DNA of 37,965 nucleotides, taken from Phycisphaerae bacterium (lineage in GTDB: Bacteria > Planctomycetota > Phycisphaerae > UBA1845). Position 1 is the first letter of the stretch. Each line of letters opens with the position of its first letter. A model generated the notes under the pieces. It searched no databases. It had not been told where the DNA came from and saw nothing but the letters and a program-made list of their open reading frames with translations. Below, piece by piece: positions 33,268-37,965 of the stretch. Made by a program: the position numbers and the translations under genes. Where the stretch lies: positions 1 to 37,965 of the forward strand of contig JAJDDZ010000095.1 of NCBI GenBank assembly GCA_029260025.1, written 5' to 3'.

Positions 33268-35685
33268 ATGCGCGCTCTTCTTCGAATGGTATCGGCGGGG
33301 TTTGTTTGCCTCGGTCTTCTTGCGACCATGTCCTGCGATCCGACGACCACACCGCCTGTCGATGAACCGATGGATGATGGTCCGGTTGCGGCGAATATCA
33401 TGGGTGCCCTTGGCGAGCCGCTTCCTAGTGCGACTTCTGAGCAGCTGGCGACGTTTGAGCGAGGAAAGGCTGTTTCTCTGAAGCGGTTTGATCTTGCGGA
33501 CGGTCTTGGTCCTGCTTTTAACGTTACTTTTTGCGGCGCTTGCCATGAGAGGCCTGTTTTTGGCGGGAGTGCTGGTTTGTACCGGAACTTTTTCCTTACG
33601 GGGCGTTTGACAGGTGACGGGGCGTTTATTGAAGGCGAATCTGCCGGTGAATCGGGCGGGGTTCTTCGTGTTTATAACTTTGGCGGGGATGAGCCTGCGC
33701 GGCCTGTCATTCCTGCTGAGACGACGATCTTTGCGCAGCGGAACGCGATTCCTACATTCGGGTCTGGGTTGATTGCGGAACTTGATGACGCGACAATCTT
33801 GGCGAACGCCGACCAGAATGACGCGGATGGTGATGGGATTAGCGGTCGGGCTAACTTTGATCGTGGATTCGTTGGTCGGTTTGGTCGAAAGGCTCAGACT
33901 GTTTCGATTGAAGGGTTTATTCGGGGGCCGTTCTTTAACCACATGGGCGTTACATCTGATCCTTTGACCGACGAGGTTCGTGCGAGTCTTCCGGTGGATA
34001 GTTCGCTGGCGAAACGTAGGTTTGTGGTTGATCCTGCGACGACGAAGGGAACAGTTTCTTCTCAGGCTGCTGCTCCCGATGGGCCTACTCTGGACGATGA
34101 CGGCGTTGCTGATCCAGAGCTTTCGGCGGACGATCTTTTTGATGTGATCAGCTTTGTGATGCTGCTTGCCGCTCCGGAGCTTGATGAACCGACGACCGAG
34201 AGTAACGCTGGGCGACTCTTGTTTCACGAGGCGGGTTGCTCTGCTTGTCATATTGCTAGGATAGAGGGACCTCGCGGGCCTCTTCCGCTTTACTCTGATT
34301 TGCTCTTGCATGACATGGGCGAAGAGCTCGCGGACGGTATTTTGCAAGGTCTTGCTAGCGGTTCTGAATTCCGGACTCAACCACTTTGGGGACTTGCCTC
34401 TGTTGGTCCTTATCTTCATGACGGGCGTGCGGAAACTGTGTCTGATGCGATTTTGGCTCATGGGGGTGAGTCGGAGTCGTCGCGGGATGCTTATGCGGCG
34501 ATGGGTGAGAGCGAGCAGGCGAGTGTTGTTGAGTTTTTGATGTCGCTTGGCGGGCGGTCGCAATTCACGACCGGGTTGGTTGCTTCGGATGAGCCGATCG
34601 GGGAGGTGGGGACGTATGGCGGTCCGCGTCGGGCGCTTACGTCTGGGGAACAGTCGCAGTTTCTTCGAGGACGCGAGCTTTTTGATCGCGATTTTGGTTT
34701 TGCGAGCGGGGCTGGCGCGCTTGCGGGAGAAGATGGCGGGGGTCGCCTTAATGGTGATAGCTGTCGGGCGTGTCATTTTGATCCGGTGATCGGCGGTAGC
34801 GGTCCGCGCGACGTGAACGTGATTCGACATGGGTCTGTTGATGGGAACGGTGTCTTTAGCCCACCATCGACGACGCCGAATACGATCTTGCATAAAGAGA
34901 TTCGTATCGGTTTCAACTTGCCCGAGCCCACGTCTGAGATCAATGTGCTCGAACATAGGCAGACGCCGGCTGTGTTTGGTCTTGGACTTGTTGATGCGAT
35001 TTCGGAAGCAACGATTCTTTCGAATGAAGACCCTGACGATCTGGATGGTGACGGGGTGAGTGGTCGGGCGCATATTCTTTCTGATGGTCGGGTCGGACGA
35101 CTTGGGTGGAAAGCTCAAGTCCCCAGCGTCGACGAATTTGTTCGGGACGCGATGGCTGCGGAGGTTGGACTTTCGATTCCTGAGCAAGAGGGGCTGACGT
35201 TTGGAATTACTTCTGACGATGATGGAGTTGCTGATCCGGAGCTGACGATTACCGAAGCAGAAGACTTGGCGTTCTATATGGGCATGCTGGCTGGACCGCC
35301 ACGTCAGGTGATAGCGGACGAGGATGCCGGTGCTGTTGCAACAGGTGAGATGCTATTTACGACGATCGGTTGTGCGGTGTGTCATGTGCCGACACTTCCT
35401 AGTTCCGTGGGCGATGTGAACCTTTACTCGGACCTGCTTTTGCACGAGATTCTACCTGTTGGGATGGCGGGGATTGAGGATGGGGATGCGTCACAGCGCG
35501 AGTTTCGGACTTCGCCGCTTTGGGGGATCAGTCAGACTGCGCCTTATTTCCATTCGGGTGAGGCTGATACGATTGGGGAGGCGATCCTGTTGCATGATGG
35601 TGAGGGGGCTGGGTCTCGTGGTGCTTATGAGGCGTTGGATGATGCTTCGCGGGCGGCGTTGCTTGCTTTTCTTGATTCGCTTTAG
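33268..35685 (+). CDS. tandem di-heme oxidoreductase (DHOR) fusion, four c-type hemes
   Basis: This protein has 805 residues from the ATG at 33268, chosen because AAAGGAG lies about 10 bases upstream. A lipoprotein-like signal (FVCLGLLATMSC) is followed by a Pro/Asp linker. There are four CxxCH heme sites: CGACH (89-93), CSACH (324-328), CRACH (499-503) and CAVCH (702-706). Each pair belongs to one DHOR/'thiol oxidoreductase' module: both modules repeat FGSGLIAELDDATIL / FGLGLVDAISEATIL, NDADGDGISGRANF / DLDGDGVSGRAHI, GRFGRKAQ / GRLGWKAQ and LYSDLLLHDMG / LYSDLLLHEIL. The gene is thus an internal duplication of a normal two-heme unit. It is expected in the periplasm as an electron-transfer or peroxidase-like enzyme; substrate unknown. 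Confidence 0.9.
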   Translation: MRALLRMVSAGFVCLGLLATMSCDPTTTPPVDEPMDDGPVAANIMGALGEPLPSATSEQLATFERGKAVSLKRFDLADGLGPAFNVTFCGACHERPVFGGSAGLYRNFFLTGRLTGDGAFIEGESAGESGGVLRVYNFGGDEPARPVIPAETTIFAQRNAIPTFGSGLIAELDDATILANADQNDADGDGISGRANFDRGFVGRFGRKAQTVSIEGFIRGPFFNHMGVTSDPLTDEVRASLPVDSSLAKRRFVVDPATTKGTVSSQAAAPDGPTLDDDGVADPELSADDLFDVISFVMLLAAPELDEPTTESNAGRLLFHEAGCSACHIARIEGPRGPLPLYSDLLLHDMGEELADGILQGLASGSEFRTQPLWGLASVGPYLHDGRAETVSDAILAHGGESESSRDAYAAMGESEQASVVEFLMSLGGRSQFTTGLVASDEPIGEVGTYGGPRRALTSGEQSQFLRGRELFDRDFGFASGAGALAGEDGGGRLNGDSCRACHFDPVIGGSGPRDVNVIRHGSVDGNGVFSPPSTTPNTILHKEIRIGFNLPEPTSEINVLEHRQTPAVFGLGLVDAISEATILSNEDPDDLDGDGVSGRAHILSDGRVGRLGWKAQVPSVDEFVRDAMAAEVGLSIPEQEGLTFGITSDDDGVADPELTITEAEDLAFYMGMLAGPPRQVIADEDAGAVATGEMLFTTIGCAVCHVPTLPSSVGDVNLYSDLLLHEILPVGMAGIEDGDASQREFRTSPLWGISQTAPYFHSGEADTIGEAILLHDGEGAGSRGAYEALDDASRAALLAFLDSL

Positions 35686-35759
35686 AATCAGCGCCGAACC
35701 GGCAGAGATCTGGCAAGGTGCTGTCTGATTGTCTTGCTTTCTTGTTCCTAAGAGGGGGC

Positions 35760-37965
35760 TTACGGACTAACGATTCGCGCCTTCTGTATGATGGTGACTG
35801 AGATTTTCGGGTCTGTGTCATCGACGATGGTTAGCACTATGTTTGCCAGCCTTCCGTAGAACTGGTTTGGATTCTCAAAGATCAGCCAGAAGTCGTTCAA
35901 GCTCTGGTTCACGCCGGGACTGATTTCTGTGAAGAGCGCGGCGCTCGACCTATCGATCACAAGGGTGCCGCCGTCCACCAATGAAATGTTCAAGTACACT
36001 CGGGCGCTGCCGCTTGGGGTGAAACCGATCGTGTTATAGCTTAGGTATAGCTCGCCGCCGCCCTGAAAACCGAACACTATGGGGATGTCTCCACCGTCGG
36101 GAATTTTGTTGTAGGGACTTCCGAGACCGAGTTCGATGTCGGGGGTGGCTGCGATGCAATAGGTGCCGTCGCAGTCTTGTCCCAAAGAACAGTCGGTCTG
36201 AACGACGCAGCAGCCGTCGGGAACTCCGTTGCTATCAGAGTCTACGCTGTCGTCGAATCCTTCGCAGAGATCGCAACCGTCGGGGACGGAGTCGGTATCG
36301 GAATCGATTCGGTCGTCGCTACCGGCGCATTTGTCGCAGTCGTCGGGGATTGAGTCGAGGTCGGCGTCGAGGGCGTCGTCGAATCCGGGGCAGGCGTCGC
36401 AGCCGTTTGGTGTTCCGTCGGCGTCAACGTCTTGGCGGTCGTCGGATCCGGGACAAAGATCGCAGGCGTCCGGAGTTCCATCCGAGTCTGCGTCTACGGC
36501 GTCGTCGCCTCCGGGACAGATATCGATGGACTCGCAAACGCCGTCGGCGTCTGAGTCGTCTGGGTTATCAACGGGGCAGGGGTCGCAACCGTCAGGTACC
36601 AAGTCGCTATCGCTGTCGATGTCGTCATCGAAGCCATCGCAAATGTCGCAGCCATCGGGTACGCCGTCGCCGTCGCCGTCTACTGCATCGTCGAAGCCTT
36701 CACAGTTGTCGCAGTCGTCGGGTTGACCGTCGGCATCGGCGTCGATCGTGTCGTCGAAACCGGCGCAGACGTCGCACGCGTCAGGAACGGTATCCAGGTC
36801 CGCGTCTTCCTGATTATCGCCGTCGCATGAATCGCATCCGTTGGGGACGCCGTCTTCGTCGGCGTCTTCGTTATCGTTGAAGTTCGGACAGATGTCGCAA
36901 GCGTTCGGCACGCCGTCGTTGTCGGAATCTTGTGTGTCGTCTGCGCCGGCGCAGACGTCGCATCCGTCGGGGACGGTATCGGCGTCAGTGTCTGTTGCAT
37001 CGTCCGACCCTGGACAGACGTCGCATCCGTCCGCGACCCCGTCTAGGTCTGAATCGACCCGGTCATCGAACCCGAGACATTCGTCGCAATCGTTGGGGAC
37101 TGTGTCCCCGTCTGAGTCTTGCTTGTCGTTTGAACCTGGGCATTTGTCGCATCCGTCGGGTACGGTATCGCCGTCTGTGTCAATCGCGTCGTCAGAGCCT
37201 TCACATGCGTCGCAAGCATCTGGGATGGTGTCGGCGTCGGTGTCGGTACTATCGGAACCGGAGAGGCAGATGTCGCAAGCGTTGGGGACACCGTCGGCGT
37301 CGTCATCGACTGTGTCATCGGCGTCTGGGCAAACGTCGCAGCCATCGGGTACGGTGTCTGAATCAGCATCAACGCTATTGTCATGGTCGCGGCAGCGATC
37401 GCACACGTCGCCAACGCCGTCGCCATCTGAGTCTGCTTGTCCGTGGTTTGGAATGTTGATGCAATTATCGCAGGAGTCGAGCCAACCATCGCCGTCGGCG
37501 TCTCCGCCCTCGCATCCGGGGGCTGGGACGCATCTTCCGTTCGTGCAGACGCTGCCGAGCGGGCATTCAGTATTGAGGGTGCACTCGGAGGGGATATCGC
37601 GAGGCGCTTCGGGATCAAAATCGGGGTCGCCGAATGTTCGCACGAATGAGACGCCCTCGTAGGGTTCTGCGAATCTTCCGCCGACTGCGTAGTACCGCCC
37701 TGCTCTGTCTGCCCATGCGCCGTGGATGGGTAGATCGGTTAAGGGGGTCATTTCTGTGAGGACTTCTGTGAATGGATTGTAACTTCCGAAGTAGCCGCTG
37801 ACGCCGCCGAGGACGGCTTCGTTTTCTTCGTCCATGCAGACTGCGTTTAGGCCTGGGATTCCTGGAGGCGCATGGGTTGTCCAGCTTGAGCCGTCGTAGA
37901 ATGCGTTGCGGGCGCTTGATCGGCCGCCCACTGCGACGATATGGTTTTCGCTGGTCCCCCAGAGG
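35760..37965 (-). CDS. surface protein with thrombospondin type-3-like calcium repeats, N-terminus beyond window
   Basis: The frame is open from the window edge to the TAA at 35760, about 735 residues seen, with no start in view (a GTG at 37931 is internal). The visible N-terminal part resembles propeller repeats (WGTSENHIVAVGG, then AWADRAGRYYAVGG). A Cys-rich module (CPLGSVCTNGRC) leads to about 21 repeats of about 21 residues, consensus D-x-D-x-D-G-x-P-D-x-C-D-x-C-x-G-x-D-D. These Asp ladders bind calcium, with a disulfide per unit. A second Cys module (DCSLGQDCDGTYC) and a beta-rich C-terminal domain (GGELYLSYNTIGF ... RLANIVLTIVDD) follow. No PEP-CTERM, LPXTG or type 9 sorting tail is visible. 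It is probably secreted or cell-surface. Confidence 0.9.
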   Translation of the reverse strand, partial: LWGTSENHIVAVGGRSSARNAFYDGSSWTTHAPPGIPGLNAVCMDEENEAVLGGVSGYFGSYNPFTEVLTEMTPLTDLPIHGAWADRAGRYYAVGGRFAEPYEGVSFVRTFGDPDFDPEAPRDIPSECTLNTECPLGSVCTNGRCVPAPGCEGGDADGDGWLDSCDNCINIPNHGQADSDGDGVGDVCDRCRDHDNSVDADSDTVPDGCDVCPDADDTVDDDADGVPNACDICLSGSDSTDTDADTIPDACDACEGSDDAIDTDGDTVPDGCDKCPGSNDKQDSDGDTVPNDCDECLGFDDRVDSDLDGVADGCDVCPGSDDATDTDADTVPDGCDVCAGADDTQDSDNDGVPNACDICPNFNDNEDADEDGVPNGCDSCDGDNQEDADLDTVPDACDVCAGFDDTIDADADGQPDDCDNCEGFDDAVDGDGDGVPDGCDICDGFDDDIDSDSDLVPDGCDPCPVDNPDDSDADGVCESIDICPGGDDAVDADSDGTPDACDLCPGSDDRQDVDADGTPNGCDACPGFDDALDADLDSIPDDCDKCAGSDDRIDSDTDSVPDGCDLCEGFDDSVDSDSNGVPDGCCVVQTDCSLGQDCDGTYCIAATPDIELGLGSPYNKIPDGGDIPIVFGFQGGGELYLSYNTIGFTPSGSARVYLNISLVDGGTLVIDRSSAALFTEISPGVNQSLNDFWLIFENPNQFYGRLANIVLTIVDDTDPKISVTIIQKARIVSP
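36200..37510 (-). repeat. about 21 tandem 63-bp coding repeats
   Basis: The repeats encode the calcium-binding units of the surface protein. Most units are 21 codons; two are 20 codons. DNA copies have diverged while the Asp/Cys spacing is kept, indicating an old array under selection rather than a fresh slippage expansion. Confidence 0.85.

Noticed and set aside
36229-37662. Long plus-strand Ser-rich open frames opposite the calcium-repeat gene
   Set aside because: They are shadows created by the repetitive Asp/Gly codons of the minus-strand gene.

Overview
The window looks like chromosomal DNA from a Gram-negative bacterium, most likely a planctomycete (Planctomycetota, perhaps the Phycisphaerae side). 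Kdo transferase, a barrel-type outer-membrane protein and lipoprotein signals indicate an outer membrane. The zinc-ribbon 'CLDCGYDLRG' membrane protein, the EpsI-type exosortase-associated protein, the fused di-heme cytochrome, the long calcium-repeat surface protein and many small secreted proteins fit planctomycetes. This placement is inference: there is no rRNA or other marker gene. I saw no tRNA or rRNA gene, IS element, integrase, prophage or CRISPR array.

Layout. 1-2.4 kb: the 5' part of truD (minus strand, cut by the window edge), a barrel-like secreted protein and a 55-residue lipoprotein. 2.5-7.4 kb: Kdo transferase (waaA), acetyl-CoA synthetase (acsA), a zinc-ribbon membrane protein and a NeuD/PglD-type sugar acyltransferase (minus). 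7.5-18.4 kb: a plus-strand run containing a structured non-coding element, an EpsI-like protein, a 1518-residue membrane-anchored TPR protein, two CNNM/CBS transporters overlapping by 4 bases, a cyclodeaminase-type folate enzyme, an 83-residue Cys-rich protein and an MsbA-like ABC exporter. 18.8-23.5 kb (minus): a hybrid histidine kinase, a front-end-type fatty acid desaturase and a CPBP membrane protease. 23.8-29.5 kb: a Cys-rich mini-lipoprotein with promoter and terminator, a methyltransferase, a DUF4202 protein, selenide water dikinase (selD, minus), a secreted cyclophilin and an HDOD protein. 29.5-35.7 kb: a TolB-like propeller protein (minus), a minimal flagellin, a site-2-protease-type peptidase with a Nudix-like protein (minus pair), and a four-heme fusion of two di-heme oxidoreductase modules. 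35.8 kb to the end: a surface protein with about 21 calcium-binding type-3-like repeats, N-terminally cut by the window edge (minus).

The clearest non-routine result is selD. Its reading frame runs through a TGA at codon 18, exactly where the family has its catalytic Cys or Sec, and SECIS-like hairpins follow. The gene is therefore almost certainly a selenoprotein that ordinary ORF calling truncates, and the organism should decode UGA as selenocysteine. Other points worth a second look are the EpsI/TPR pair with no exosortase in sight, a nested hairpin upstream of it, a Cys-rich peptide whose 17-codon tail copy lies behind an in-frame TAG, the tandem four-heme cytochrome, and a change in strand composition (plus strand C/A-leaning on the left, G/T-rich on the right) between about 13 and 16.5 kb.

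Most genes are single or paired functions with no obvious shared pathway. The coherent themes are envelope building and export (Kdo transfer, acyltransferase, EpsI/TPR, ABC exporter, desaturase, CPBP and site-2 proteases) and secreted or periplasmic proteins (cyclophilin, TolB-like, cytochrome, calcium-repeat protein).
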